Shown: positions 50,815-64,000 of the stretch, piece after piece
Layout: every line of letters starts with the position of its first letter
Numbering within the stretch: the stretch's first letter is position 1
Assembly: GCF_002847525.1 (NCBI RefSeq)
Contig: NZ_PKKM01000004.1
Span: 147,089 to 211,088 of the forward strand
Reading direction: 5' to 3'
Length of the DNA stretch: 64,000 bases
Source of the DNA: Schaalia odontolytica
GTDB taxonomy: Bacteria; Actinomycetota; Actinomycetes; Actinomycetales; Actinomycetaceae
Translations under genes and position numbers: made by a program
The notes under the pieces: model-generated
Seen by the model: only the letters and a program-made list of their open reading frames with translations
Told to the model about the DNA's origin: nothing
Database searches by the model: none

Positions 50815-51372
50815 ATGCCCCGCGCACTCATCATCGTCGACGTTCAGCCCACATTCTGCGAAGGTGGTGCTCTCCCGGTGACCGGCGGCAACGCCATCGC
50901 CGAGGCCGTGGCCGCCTACGTGGACGCGCACCGCGACGAGTACCAGCTGATCGTCACCACGCAGGATTGGCACATCGATCCGGGCGCTCACTTCTCCGAG
51001 ACGCCCGACTTCGTGGACACCTGGCCCCCGCACGGCGTCGCGGGCACGGCCGAGGCCGAGCTGCACCCGGCGCTCGCGCACGTGAACGCGGACGTGACGG
51101 TCAAGAAGGGCCAGTACAAGGCCGCCTACTCGGGCTTCGAGGGAACGACCGAGGATGGCAAGACGCTGGAGGAGGCGCTGCGCGGCGCTGGCATCACAGA
51201 CGTGGATGTCGTGGGGTTGGCCGAGTCGCACTGCGTGGCGTGCACGGCCGTGGATGCTGTCCACGCCGGGTTCCGGACGCGTGTCCTGCGTGAGCTGACC
51301 GCCCCCGTCTCCGAGGAGCTGGGCGCGTCGGCCCGTCAGTGGATGACGTCGGAGCACGTCGAGATCGTCTGA
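50815..51372 (+). CDS. pncA: Nicotinamidase/isochorismatase-family hydrolase
   Basis: 185 residues. The catalytic Asp is in ALIIVDVQPTFCEGG, metal ligands in TQDWHIDPGAHF (DxH plus His), Lys in VTVKKGQYKAAYSGF, and the nucleophile Cys in VGLAESHCVACTAVDA. It deamidates nicotinamide to nicotinate for NAD salvage. The ATG at 50815 has GGGAGG four bases upstream. Single gene, convergent with rsmI. Confidence 0.92.
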   Translation: MPRALIIVDVQPTFCEGGALPVTGGNAIAEAVAAYVDAHRDEYQLIVTTQDWHIDPGAHFSETPDFVDTWPPHGVAGTAEAELHPALAHVNADVTVKKGQYKAAYSGFEGTTEDGKTLEEALRGAGITDVDVVGLAESHCVACTAVDAVHAGFRTRVLRELTAPVSEELGASARQWMTSEHVEIV

Positions 51373-51418
51373 GCAATTTCCCTGACGGCGCCCAGGCCTC
51401 GTCGCTGCCCGGGCCTCG

Positions 51419-52324
51419 TCACTTCGCGGCGAGAGCGGCCTTGTAGAGGTCGTTCTTACGCGCGCCCGTCGCTGCGGCCACCTCGGCTGCGGCGTCCTTG
51501 AGGCGCATGCCTTCCGCCGCAAGTGCGAGGACGGCGCCGACGTGGTCTTCGGCGCGTGCGCTTCGCGCGTATCCGGCGACAACGATCGTCACCTCGCCGA
51601 GCACGTCGTCGGCACCTTCCGCGAGCTGCCCGAGCGTGCCGCGGCGCACCTCCTCGTAGTCTTTCGTGAGCTCGCGGCACAGCGCGGCGGGGCGGTCGGC
51701 GCCGAAGACCTCGGCCATGCGCGTCAGTGTGGCTGCCGCGCGCCGGGGCGATTCGAAGAAGATGAGCGTGTGCGGGTCGGTGGCTAGGTCCTGCAGGTAG
51801 CGTGTGGCCTCCCCATCCTTGCGCGGCAGGAACCCCTCGAAGGCGAAGCGATCCGAGGGCAGGCCGGACAGGGCGAGGGCCACGAGCGGCGCGGAGGGGC
51901 CGGGCAGCACAGACAGAGGAACGCCCGCGTCGATGGCGGCACGCGCCAGCCGGAAGCCCGGGTCGGAGACGGTGGGCATACCCGCGTCGGAGACAAAAAC
52001 GACGCGCGCCCCTCCCCTAGCGGCCTCGACGATGCCCTCAGCCTTTTCGGCCTCGTTGTGGTCGTGCAGGGCGACGAGGCGGCCACCCAGCTTGATGCCC
52101 AGGCGCGAGGCCAGGGCGAGCGCGCGGCGCGTGTCCTCGGCGGCGACGATGTCCGCCCCCGCAAGCGCAGCGACAACGCGGGGCGAGGCGTCACGCACGT
52201 CCCCGATCGGGGTGGCTGCCAGCAGGATGGTCCCCGCCTCCTGGCGGTAGTGTTCCTGCACGCGAGCGTCCTTGGGCGTCGAGGCAGCCTCGGGGGCGTT
52301 GGTCGTGTCGGTCGCTGCTTCCAT
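51419..52324 (-). CDS. rsmI: 16S rRNA (cytidine-1402-2'-O)-methyltransferase
   Basis: 301 residues. The SAM-dependent tetrapyrrole-methylase fold shows LLAATPIGDVRDASPRVVAA, ADIVAAEDTRRALALASRLG and VFVSDAGMPTVSDPGFRLA. It methylates C1402 in the ribosomal P site. There is a 25-residue Ala/Thr extension before the domain. It starts 12 bp after the last metal-permease gene, so it is read with that operon. The ORF-like C-terminal HTH_46-type region (ARKNDLYKAALA) is normal. Confidence 0.95.
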   Translation of the reverse strand: MEAATDTTNAPEAASTPKDARVQEHYRQEAGTILLAATPIGDVRDASPRVVAALAGADIVAAEDTRRALALASRLGIKLGGRLVALHDHNEAEKAEGIVEAARGGARVVFVSDAGMPTVSDPGFRLARAAIDAGVPLSVLPGPSAPLVALALSGLPSDRFAFEGFLPRKDGEATRYLQDLATDPHTLIFFESPRRAAATLTRMAEVFGADRPAALCRELTKDYEEVRRGTLGQLAEGADDVLGEVTIVVAGYARSARAEDHVGAVLALAAEGMRLKDAAAEVAAATGARKNDLYKAALAAK

Positions 52325-52336
52325 GCCCGTATCGTC

Positions 52337-53194
52337 TCACTGGTTTCCTGCGCGCGCACGGCGCGTCCGCCGCGTACCCGCCACCCATTGGGGGACGCGC
52401 GAGGCCAGGACGCACGCGGCGCACAGGAGCGCGATGGTTCCGCCTGCGCTGAGGCGCGCGGGGACGGCGATCGCGAGGCCGACAATCCCGAGAAGCGCTC
52501 CGAGCAGAGGGCAGCCGACGAGGAAGGCACGCGAGCTGCGCACGAGGGGCGCGAGCGCGGCGGCCGGCGCGGCAATGAGCGCGATCGACAGGATCGTGCC
52601 GACCGCGGGGATCGCCACGGTGACCGACGCGAGGATGAGTCCAAGGATGACGAGCTCGTGACGCCCGGCGCGCGAGGCCGCGGCGGGGTTGGCGGGGTCG
52701 AAGCAGTGGGCGATCAGGTGGCGCCCGCCCATCATCACGACCAGCAGGGCGACCGCGAAGACGGCACCTGCCCAGGCGACGTCAGCCGGGGAGACGGTCA
52801 TGACAGAGCCGGTGAGGAAAGAATTCACCGCGAGGGGCAGGGGCTTGAACCAGGTCGCCAGGAAGTAACCGGAAGCAAAACCCGCGGTCAGCACGATGCC
52901 GGCCGCGCCTTGGCTGGAGATGCCGGGGATCGTGGCGAGCCAGCGCATAAGGGCGACAAGCGGGATGGTCCCGAGGAACGCTCCAACATAGAGCGCCGCC
53001 GACATTCCGGAGTGCCCGAATCCGAGGACGGCTGCGATGACGACGCCGAGAACCGCGCCCGGGAACGTGCCGTGCGTGACGGATTCGGCGAAGAAGATGC
53101 GCCGGTCCAGGTAGGCGAAGGCGCCGACAAGACCGCCCAGGGCCCCGATGATCGTCACGTGGAGCGCGGGGTACAGGAGGAGGCTGGCGATCAT
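52337..53194 (-). CDS. Metal ABC transporter permease (second)
   Basis: 285 residues with about eight membrane helices: GALGGLVGAFAYLDRRIFFA, GALLGIVGLAIAVPARLSAG. It belongs to the ABC-3 (ZnuB/MntB) family. Its ATG overlaps the stop of the first permease (ATGA). With two different permeases the transporter may be a heterodimer, as in some manganese/iron systems (SitCD-like). Confidence 0.9.
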   Translation of the reverse strand: MIASLLLYPALHVTIIGALGGLVGAFAYLDRRIFFAESVTHGTFPGAVLGVVIAAVLGFGHSGMSAALYVGAFLGTIPLVALMRWLATIPGISSQGAAGIVLTAGFASGYFLATWFKPLPLAVNSFLTGSVMTVSPADVAWAGAVFAVALLVVMMGGRHLIAHCFDPANPAAASRAGRHELVILGLILASVTVAIPAVGTILSIALIAAPAAALAPLVRSSRAFLVGCPLLGALLGIVGLAIAVPARLSAGGTIALLCAACVLASRVPQWVAGTRRTRRARAGNQ

Positions 53195-54072
53195 GAGGCC
53201 TCCCCTCCCTCGACGTTCACGGTCGTTTCACGCGACTTTTCACGCGCGGCGGTGACCGTGGGCGCGCGGCGGGCGCGGATCTCACGGATGGCACAGGCGA
53301 CAGCAAAGCAGACGAGGACGCCCATGGCGACGCACGCCTGCGGAGAGAGCGGTCGTGGCGCGCGCAGGAGGGAAACGCCGAAGCCGGCCCATCCACCGAC
53401 GAGCGCGCAGGCACCGGCCAGGAGCACCATCGCCCGCGGGCACGACGCGAGCAGCCGACCGAAGGCCCCGGGCACGACAAGATATCCGACGACGAGGAGG
53501 ACCCCGACGGCCGTCGACGCCGCGACCACGATGGCTCCGAGCGCCGCGTTGAACGCGATGTCGATCCAGGTGACCGGAATGCCGCTGACGCGCGTGGCCT
53601 CGCGGTCGAAGGCCACCGCGACCTGTGCACGCCAGGTGAGGGCGAGCAGGGCGGCTGCGACCACGAGGACGAGGGCGCTCGTTGCCATGCGCGACGGGGT
53701 GATATCCAGGAGGCGGCCGAACATGAGGGATTCGAGCTGCCCGGACATGTCGCCGATGCGCAGGGAGATCACGATGCCGAGGGAGAAGAAGGCGGTGAGC
53801 AGGACTGCGGTCGTCGCCTCGGAGTGACGCTGTTTGCGAGAGGCCACGGTGAGCGCTGCCGCAATAAGGGCCGCACACACTGCGCCGCCCGGGATGATCG
53901 CGTCGCGCCCGCCAATCGCCATGCCGACGACAATGCCGGGAAAGACTCCGTGGACCATCGTTTCGGCGCTGAACTCGGCGCGACGCAGGTTGACGAGCGT
54001 CGAGGCCGGTCCCACCGCGAGCGCGAGCAGGCCAAGGACGATGACAGGGCGCAGCAGGTAGGGGGCGATCAT
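53191..54072 (-). CDS. Metal ABC transporter permease (first)
   Basis: 293 residues of the ABC-3 family: FSAETMVHGVFPGIVVGMAI (the conserved His-Gly segment), GVLLVVGYLVVPGAFGRLLA, and about eight helices. Its ATG overlaps the ATPase stop by 4 bp. It probably moves zinc or manganese with the second permease. A short C-terminal soluble tail (RAPTVTAAREKSRETTVNVE) is extra. Confidence 0.9.
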   Translation of the reverse strand: MIAPYLLRPVIVLGLLALAVGPASTLVNLRRAEFSAETMVHGVFPGIVVGMAIGGRDAIIPGGAVCAALIAAALTVASRKQRHSEATTAVLLTAFFSLGIVISLRIGDMSGQLESLMFGRLLDITPSRMATSALVLVVAAALLALTWRAQVAVAFDREATRVSGIPVTWIDIAFNAALGAIVVAASTAVGVLLVVGYLVVPGAFGRLLASCPRAMVLLAGACALVGGWAGFGVSLLRAPRPLSPQACVAMGVLVCFAVACAIREIRARRAPTVTAAREKSRETTVNVEGGEAS

Positions 54073-54785
54073 GACAGGGCCGCAATCGCCTCGTCGGCGC
54101 TCGATCCGTATGCGCGAGCCAAGACCTCGGGCGCGAGGGCCTCATCGGTGGGCCCCAGGGCGACGAGGCGGGAGGCGAGCACGCACGCCTGGGAGCACAC
54201 ATCACGCGCGAGGGACAGGTCATGCGTGGACACGATGACGCCGACGCCGTCCGCGGTCAGGTCGGCGATGAGGCCCGTGATGATGTCGCGGCTGGGCGCG
54301 TCCAGGCCGTTGAAGGGCTCGTCCATCATGACCAGCTCGGGGCGCGCAACGAGGGCGCGTGCGACGAGGACACGCTGGCGCTGTCCGCCACTGAGCGTCC
54401 CGAAGCGGTGGGTGGCCCGGTCACTCAGATTGACGCGCTCGAGGGCGGCGCTCACCCGCGCGCGCATGTCGGCGTTGATGCGCCTGCCCCAGCCGGCCTC
54501 GGCGATGAGCCCCATGGTGACGACCTCGGCAGCGCTCACGGGGAACGTGAGGTCCAGGTCAGCGCTTTGCGGCACGAGCCCGATGCGGGTTGCGTCCACC
54601 TCGACGGTCCCGGAGAGGACCGAGCAGCCGCCAACAATACCTCGCATGAGGGTGGTCTTGCCGCCGCCGTTGGGGCCGACAAGGGCGAGGGCCTGGCCCC
54701 CGAACACGTCGAGAGTCAGGCCGGTCAGCGCCGGGGTATGCGCGTACCCCAGCGCCGCGTCTTGAAAGGAGACGAGTCTGCCCAT
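54069..54785 (-). CDS. Metal ABC transporter ATP-binding protein
   Basis: 238 residues. Walker A is ALVGPNGGGKTTLMRGIVGG, the signature LSGGQRQRVLVARALVARPE, and Walker B VMMDEPFNGLDAPSRD. The start ATG at 54785 overlaps the binding-protein stop (TGATG). It energises the zinc/manganese transporter. Confidence 0.93.
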   Translation of the reverse strand: MGRLVSFQDAALGYAHTPALTGLTLDVFGGQALALVGPNGGGKTTLMRGIVGGCSVLSGTVEVDATRIGLVPQSADLDLTFPVSAAEVVTMGLIAEAGWGRRINADMRARVSAALERVNLSDRATHRFGTLSGGQRQRVLVARALVARPELVMMDEPFNGLDAPSRDIITGLIADLTADGVGVIVSTHDLSLARDVCSQACVLASRLVALGPTDEALAPEVLARAYGSSADEAIAALS

Positions 54786-55927
54786 CACTGATCCTTCAGG
54801 CGCTCGGGCAGCTGCGGCACAGTACCGCCCCACGCCTGCGTCACGGCACGAACGTTGTGGATGATCGAGCCGACGTAGGTGGCTCCCTCGGAGCCGTCGG
54901 GCCCCAGCGAGTCGCCGTACATGGCGTCCTCGCCCACGATGGGGGTCACGCCGGCCGCGCGGGCGATCGCCTCGATGGACTTAGAGTTGTTGGAGTTTTC
55001 GGCGAAGAGCGCGACCGCACCGGATTCCTTGACGGCCTCGACGGCCTTGGCGATGTGGTCGGCGGTGGCGTCCTGCTGCTCGTTGAAGTCGGACAGGGCG
55101 GCGCCGATGAATCGGATGCCGTAGTCCCTCGAGAAGTAGCCGAAAGCGTCGTGGGAGGTAAAGAGGACGCGCTGCCCCTCGGGCACGGTCTCGATAGCCT
55201 CGGCGGTCCACTGATCGAGCGCGTCGATGTCCTCCAGGTACGAGGCAGTGGCCGCGTTGATCGACGAGGCGGCGTCCGGCGCTGCGGCTGCGAGGCCCGC
55301 GCCGAGGTTAGCGACCTGGACGCGGGTGCCCTTCGGCGAGGTCCACACGTGCGGGTCAAAGCGGAATTCGGGCTCCTCCCCCGCTTCCTCCGGCGGGAAG
55401 GGCCACGGAGCGACGTCGACGCGCTCACTTCCACGATCGATCGTGTAGGCAGCCTCGGGGTCGGAAGTGCCCGGGTTATCGATGTCGGCGGCTGTCAGGA
55501 CGCCAGAGGTGACAACCATGCGTCCCTTGAAGCCGGAGGAGACGACAGCGTCGTCGAGGAAGTGCTCGAGGTCCACGCCGGAGACCGCCATGACGTCGGC
55601 CTGCGCGAGCGCCGAGGTCTGAGCAGGGGTCATCTCATGCTCGTGCGCGGATGCGTTCGGGGCGAGCAGACAGGTCAGGCTCATGGTGAGGGCAGCGCCG
55701 TCCTTCTGCGCGCCGACATGACTGCTCTTTCCGGCGGCATCGGTCTTGTCGAGGGAAATATCGGTAGATCGCTCCGCGATCTGAGTGACGTAGTCGCAGA
55801 TCTGGGTGGTCGTGGCGACGACCGCGAGACCGTGGGCCGACGAGGAGGGCGCGCACGCAGCCAGCGAGGCGGTCGCCATGGCCAGGCCTGCGGCAGCGGC
55901 CAAGCTACGCGTTGGTGAGAAAGACAT
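54785..55927 (-). CDS. Metal-binding lipoprotein of ABC transporter (ZnuA/TroA-like)
   Basis: 380 residues. The signal peptide with lipobox is LAMATASLAACAPSS (Cys about residue 24). The cluster A-1 fold has LAVVATTTQICDYVTQIAER. Metal-ligand His/Asp regions are DPHVWTSPKGTRVQVAN, FTSHDAFGYFSRDYGIRFIG and NASAHEHEMTP. Two Met codons are adjacent; 55927 is chosen for its 5-bp spacing to CAGGAG. First gene of a five-gene unit ending with rsmI. Confidence 0.9.
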   Translation of the reverse strand: MSFSPTRSLAAAAGLAMATASLAACAPSSSAHGLAVVATTTQICDYVTQIAERSTDISLDKTDAAGKSSHVGAQKDGAALTMSLTCLLAPNASAHEHEMTPAQTSALAQADVMAVSGVDLEHFLDDAVVSSGFKGRMVVTSGVLTAADIDNPGTSDPEAAYTIDRGSERVDVAPWPFPPEEAGEEPEFRFDPHVWTSPKGTRVQVANLGAGLAAAAPDAASSINAATASYLEDIDALDQWTAEAIETVPEGQRVLFTSHDAFGYFSRDYGIRFIGAALSDFNEQQDATADHIAKAVEAVKESGAVALFAENSNNSKSIEAIARAAGVTPIVGEDAMYGDSLGPDGSEGATYVGSIIHNVRAVTQAWGGTVPQLPERLKDQ

Positions 55928-55941
55928 CATTGCTCCTGTGC

Positions 55942-55990
55942 AATTTTCGGGTACACGAAAATTATATACAGAAGCGAGAACAATTCTCAA
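55942..55990 (-). promoter_or_regulatory. Promoter and metal-regulator operator of the ABC operon
   Basis: TATAAT (55961-55966) and TTGAGA (55985-55990) form a near-consensus promoter with an 18-bp spacer on the minus strand. A perfect 8-6-8 palindrome, AATTTTCG/CGAAAATT (55942-55963), overlaps the -10. Zur, DtxR/MntR or similar binding would block transcription. Confidence 0.65.
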
Positions 55991-56079
55991 GAGGCGCAGA
56001 CTGAACATTCTCCCCAAGTGCGAGAGTGGATGTGCGCCACGCTCCTTTCAGCACGATCGGGCCGCTAGACTCGGATGCG

Positions 56080-57822
56080 ATGGATACAGCGAACGCACAC
56101 AACGACATGATCAACGAGGCCTCGGACATCCTCGAGCAGGAGCCAACGGCCGAGGCTACGACCGAGGAACAGCCCACAGAAGAAGCAGGTATCGACTCCT
56201 CAGAGTCGCCCTCCTGGGACACTCCGAGGCCCCCACGAAATCCGCGCTGGACTGATCGCCTCAACACTCCCGCCGCAGGATGGGTCGCAACCGCGATTGC
56301 CGCTATCGTCGCGGCGATCATCCGCCTCCCCGGCCTCGACAATGTCCGCACGCTCATCTTCGACGAGACATACTACGTGAAGGATGCTTGGTCTCTTCTC
56401 ACGTTCGGTTACGAGGGGACGTGGGCCAAGGACGTCGACGCCGCTTTCATCAACGGCGACACCTCCGGCTTGTCAGCGATTGGCGGATACCCCGTCCACC
56501 CTCCCACGGGAAAATGGCTCATCGCTCTGGGCATGAAGGTCTTCGGCCAGGCAGACCCCGTTGGCTGGCGTATCGCCGCGGCAATCTGCGGCATCATCAC
56601 CGTTATTCTCTTGTGCCGACTGGCTCAGAACCTGTTCCGCTCACCGGCACTCACACTCCTGGCGGGCCTTTTCCTGGCGACGGACGGCATGGCAATCGTC
56701 ATGAGCCGCACGTCCATTCTCGACGGATTCCTCACCATGTTCACCCTGGCCGCTTTCCTGTGCGTCGTGAAGGACCAAGAGGCATCCCAGCCGCGACTGT
56801 TCGCAAAGCTCCAGGAATGGGATGACCTGGGCACTCCTCGCCAGGGCTGGAATGACCTGCGCGCCTTCCTCACCCGTCACGATCGCCGCCCCTTTGCAGT
56901 CGGCCCGAATGCGGGGAACCGGCCGTGGCTGCTCGCAGCTGGCATCCTCGCCGGGCTCGCCTGCTCCGTCAAGTGGTCCGGAATATATGCCCTTGCGTTC
57001 CTCGGTATTTTCGTCGCGATCCGAGAAGTCACGTGCCGCTGGCGAGCCGGACACCCATCCCCCATTCGGGGAGCCCTTCTCGCCGACATTTGGTGGGCTT
57101 TCGTTCTCATGGTTCCCACGGCGATTCTCACCTACATTGCGTCATGGTTCGGCTGGTTTGCGCACCCCGCTGCCCACGGACACGGACGTTCAGGAATTTC
57201 CGGCTTTGCTGGTTCACTTGCCGACCTATGGCTCTACCACAAGGAGATGTGGACATTCCATAACGGCCTGAGCACCCCGCACACCTACCAGTCCAGCCCC
57301 TACACCTGGCTTGCACAGTATCGAGCAACCTCCTTCCACTGGCAGACCGGGCCGGAGGTCACGGGCTGCACGTCCGGACAGTGCGCAACGGATATCGTCG
57401 CTCTCGGAAACCCACTCTTATGGTGGATCGGCATTGGCGCACTCATCCTCATCCTGTGGGCGACGCTGCGTTACCGCAATTGGCGCACGGGCATCGTGGC
57501 GCTCGGATACATCGCCCTGTACGCGCCGTGGCTCGCCTACGCGCACCGAACGATCTTTACCTTCTACACGGTCGTCTTTGCGCCATTTGTCGCCCTATCC
57601 GTCGCATGGATGATCGCAGTACTCACGGGATGGGTAACCGCCGACGGACACCCCCTCAGCGCTCCCCTGCCCCGACGCACGGAGTTGTCCGGCTGGGCCG
57701 TGGCCGCAGTGCTCACGATCGCCATTCTGATGTGCGCGATATATTTCCTGCCCCTGTGGCGCGCGGACGTCGTCAACTACAGCTTCTGGCGTTCTCACAT
57801 GTGGTTACCCTCGTGGATTTAA
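56080..57822 (+). CDS. pmt: Dolichyl/polyprenyl-phosphate-mannose-protein mannosyltransferase (PMT)
   Basis: 580 residues of GT39. The acidic soluble N-terminus (1-65) precedes about ten membrane helices. The catalytic region is IFDETYYVKDAWSLLTFGYE with the conserved D-E pair; PVHPPTGKWLIALGMKVFG and SVKWSGIYALAFLGIFVAI follow. It adds mannose to secreted proteins. A leaderless start at 56080 is likely: TAGACT lies 9 bp upstream and no Shine-Dalgarno is present. In other actinobacteria pmt is divergent from rsmI; here the metal ABC operon lies between. Confidence 0.9.
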   Translation: MDTANAHNDMINEASDILEQEPTAEATTEEQPTEEAGIDSSESPSWDTPRPPRNPRWTDRLNTPAAGWVATAIAAIVAAIIRLPGLDNVRTLIFDETYYVKDAWSLLTFGYEGTWAKDVDAAFINGDTSGLSAIGGYPVHPPTGKWLIALGMKVFGQADPVGWRIAAAICGIITVILLCRLAQNLFRSPALTLLAGLFLATDGMAIVMSRTSILDGFLTMFTLAAFLCVVKDQEASQPRLFAKLQEWDDLGTPRQGWNDLRAFLTRHDRRPFAVGPNAGNRPWLLAAGILAGLACSVKWSGIYALAFLGIFVAIREVTCRWRAGHPSPIRGALLADIWWAFVLMVPTAILTYIASWFGWFAHPAAHGHGRSGISGFAGSLADLWLYHKEMWTFHNGLSTPHTYQSSPYTWLAQYRATSFHWQTGPEVTGCTSGQCATDIVALGNPLLWWIGIGALILILWATLRYRNWRTGIVALGYIALYAPWLAYAHRTIFTFYTVVFAPFVALSVAWMIAVLTGWVTADGHPLSAPLPRRTELSGWAVAAVLTIAILMCAIYFLPLWRADVVNYSFWRSHMWLPSWI

Positions 57823-57847
57823 CGGGTTCGACGAAGAGTCAACCAAA

Positions 57848-57887
57848 AGAGTGTGGCCCGGCAGGTACCTGCCGGGCCACACTCTTA
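57848..57887. terminator. Bidirectional terminator, perfect 40-nt palindrome
   Basis: Twenty bases (starting AAGAGTGTGGCC) are followed directly by their exact complement, between convergent pmt and FMN-reductase genes. Confidence 0.85.
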
Positions 57888-57990
57888 AATGAAAGCGTTC
57901 ACGCGCCGAGCCGATTCAATGTCTCGCAGCGATCGCACGAACATGTGCTGCACATCAGCAGCCGCCACACGCGAGCCGCTGAGCGTCGCC

Positions 57991-58515
57991 TCAGGCAAGC
58001 GACGCAAGCAGCTCGCGGATCTGAGCATTGAGTTCCTCGGAGGGCATGAATGAGCCATCCTGGAAGTCAGAGCCAAGGTTGATACCGACCTGCTGCTCAC
58101 GCACGTCCGCACCGAAGGTCGACATGATCTCGCGCAGGTGCTCGAGCGGCTTGACCGCGCCGTACCAGGAGTAGCCGACCAGACCAACGGCCTTCTCCTT
58201 CAGCGTGGCCGGGGGCAGGTAGTCAATCGCGTTCTTCAGAGCGCCGGACACCGAGTGGTTGTACTCAGGCGTCACGAACAGGACAGCGTCGTTTGCCTCG
58301 ATGTTGGCACGAAGACGAACAGCCTCGGGAAGCACGGGAGCCTGCATCGACGGCGGCATCTCCTCCGCGAAGAGAGGAAGGTTGTAGTCACGCAGATCAA
58401 AGAAGACGGTCTGAACACCGTCGAGATGACGAGCCTGATCCTCGATCCAACGAACGACCTGCTCACCGGCGCGGCCAGGACGGACAGAACCGAGAACGAT
58501 AGCAATGGAAGCCAT
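57991..58515 (-). CDS. NADPH-dependent FMN reductase/flavodoxin-fold oxidoreductase
   Basis: 174 residues. The FMN loop is AIVLGSVRPGRAGEQVVRWI, the second flavin segment is VTPEYNHSVSGALKNAIDYL (PEYNHS motif), and GLVGYSWYGAVKPLEHLREI follows. It reduces FMN, quinones or azo compounds; the substrate is not known. The ATG at 58515 has AAAGGG upstream. A 5-3-5 palindrome AACTA-CTA-TAGTT at 58549-58561 may regulate it. Confidence 0.88.
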   Translation of the reverse strand: MASIAIVLGSVRPGRAGEQVVRWIEDQARHLDGVQTVFFDLRDYNLPLFAEEMPPSMQAPVLPEAVRLRANIEANDAVLFVTPEYNHSVSGALKNAIDYLPPATLKEKAVGLVGYSWYGAVKPLEHLREIMSTFGADVREQQVGINLGSDFQDGSFMPSEELNAQIRELLASLA

Positions 58516-58548
58516 GACGTTTCCCTTTCGAAGTCTTATTGAAACGTC

Positions 58549-58561
58549 AACTACTATAGTT
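58549..58561. promoter_or_regulatory. Palindrome upstream of the FMN reductase
   Basis: AACTA-CTA-TAGTT, perfect, with TATAGT as a possible -10 on the plus strand and ACTATA on the minus. Candidate redox-regulator site. Confidence 0.35.
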
Positions 58562-58686
58562 CGCAGGAAAGCGCGAGACAAGAACAATCGCTATCGTTTA
58601 GGACACAAGTCCCATGGTGCCGCAGCGTAGCAATCCCTCTGGTGAGGGCGCAAAAGCTACGGGCAACAGACTTTGCAGATAATGCG

Positions 58687-58720
58687 CGAAGGGCCTCATC
58701 CGTGTGGATGAGGCCCTTCG
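58687..58720 (-). terminator. rRNA operon terminator
   Basis: CGAAGGGCCTCATCC pairs perfectly with GGATGAGGCCCTTCG, loop GTGT, 14 bp after the 5S rRNA on the minus strand. Confidence 0.85.
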
Positions 58721-58734
58721 GTTTGAGGTGTGTT

Positions 58735-58851
58735 GTGGCGGTGTCCTACTCTCCCACAACCTGGCGGTTGCAGTACCATTGGCGCTGCCGGGCTTAGCTT
58801 CCAGGTTCGGAATGGAGGCTGGGCGTTTCCCCGGTGCTATGACCACCACAA
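58735..58851 (-). rRNA. rrf: 5S ribosomal RNA
   Basis: On the minus strand the sequence runs from TGGTGGTCATAGC to GGACACCGCCAC, with the central AACCTGGAAGCTAAGCCCGG helix typical of 5S rRNA. Ends are within a few bases. It is last in the operon. Confidence 0.93.
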
Positions 58852-58967
58852 GACTTGGTGTTCAACACGGTCCCCCACCGTGTTGGTGGGGGTGTGGGTT
58901 GATCGTGGTTTGTATAGTGGTTGCGGCACGACATTGTTCGTGTTTTTGTTCACCCGTTGTTGGGTGA
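58852..58967 (-). other. 23S-5S spacer with processing stem
   Basis: A spacer with a hairpin CCCCCACC/GGTGGGGG near 58871-58892. The 17-mer TTTGTATAGTGGTTGCG (58909-58925) is exactly complementary to 62124-62140 in the 16S-23S spacer: the pre-23S stem cut by RNase III. Confidence 0.75.
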
Positions 58968-63959
<4,992 letters not shown>

Positions 63960-64000
63960 AAAACAAAAACGTTAAAGCCCAGAAAAACCAACCAACCAAA

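Overview
The window is high-GC actinobacterial DNA. The rRNA operon at the right end (16S, 23S and 5S, all on the minus strand) resembles Schaalia/Actinomyces of the odontolytica type. This is an impression from conserved 16S segments, not an alignment. Several starts look leaderless or GTG, many adjacent genes overlap by ATGA or GTGA, and intergenic regions hold strong GC-rich hairpins, often containing the word GACGAGGCC.

Layout. 0-11 kb: a mix of housekeeping and accessory genes. These are arfB and a uracil-DNA-glycosylase-like gene, a secreted esterase, a coproporphyrin-dependent haem gene in which ferrochelatase and HemQ form one reading frame, a glycosyltransferase, an ADP-ribosylglycohydrolase-like gene with a 44-residue partner, a TetR/membrane-protein pair with a clear operator, a phd antitoxin followed by a truncated doc, and a complete RelB/DinJ-PemK toxin-antitoxin pair. 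11.1-23.1 kb: a transferred defence island between an IS3-family fragment and an integrase/mobilisation-gene fragment. It carries a ribbon-helix-helix protein, a PLD/SNF2-type helicase, a DUF4391 protein, type III restriction-modification Mod and Res, and a DUF262/DUF1524 (GmrSD-like) nuclease, almost without gaps. 23-36 kb: core metabolism (guaA, bioY, purH, a PerM-like membrane protein, sucD, sucC, pcrA, a DUF1846 protein). 36-41 kb: a PspC-linked two-component system and two divergent membrane proteins. 41-49 kb: PTS general proteins (ptsI, ptsH), a LacI regulator, and a sucrose-type PTS permease with its GH32 hydrolase. 49-58.5 kb: metG, a nicotinamidase, rsmI at the end of a zinc/manganese ABC operon, a protein O-mannosyltransferase and an FMN reductase. 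58.7-64 kb: the rRNA operon.

How genes work together. The PTS block forms a sucrose route: EI and HPr pass phosphate to the EIIBCA permease, sucrose-6-phosphate is cleaved by the hydrolase, and a LacI protein plausibly controls it through an AATCGATT-type site. The metal ABC operon is headed by a perfect 8-6-8 palindrome over a TATAAT promoter. The defence island reads as a single transcription unit whose helicase-DUF4391-Mod-Res gene junctions overlap or abut, which suggests the proteins act together.

Most unusual observations: (1) a three-copy intergenic element of about 105-114 bp with GCATGCAATTC/GAATTGCATGC inverted ends, fixed internal spacing and a covarying inner hairpin; (2) the six-gene restriction island, in which the Mod target-recognition segment is much AT-richer than its flanks; (3) the HemH-HemQ continuous frame with a strong internal Shine-Dalgarno and ATG; (4) a cluster of about eight TATCC motifs, most of the form TATCCGC, next to a copy of the three-copy element.
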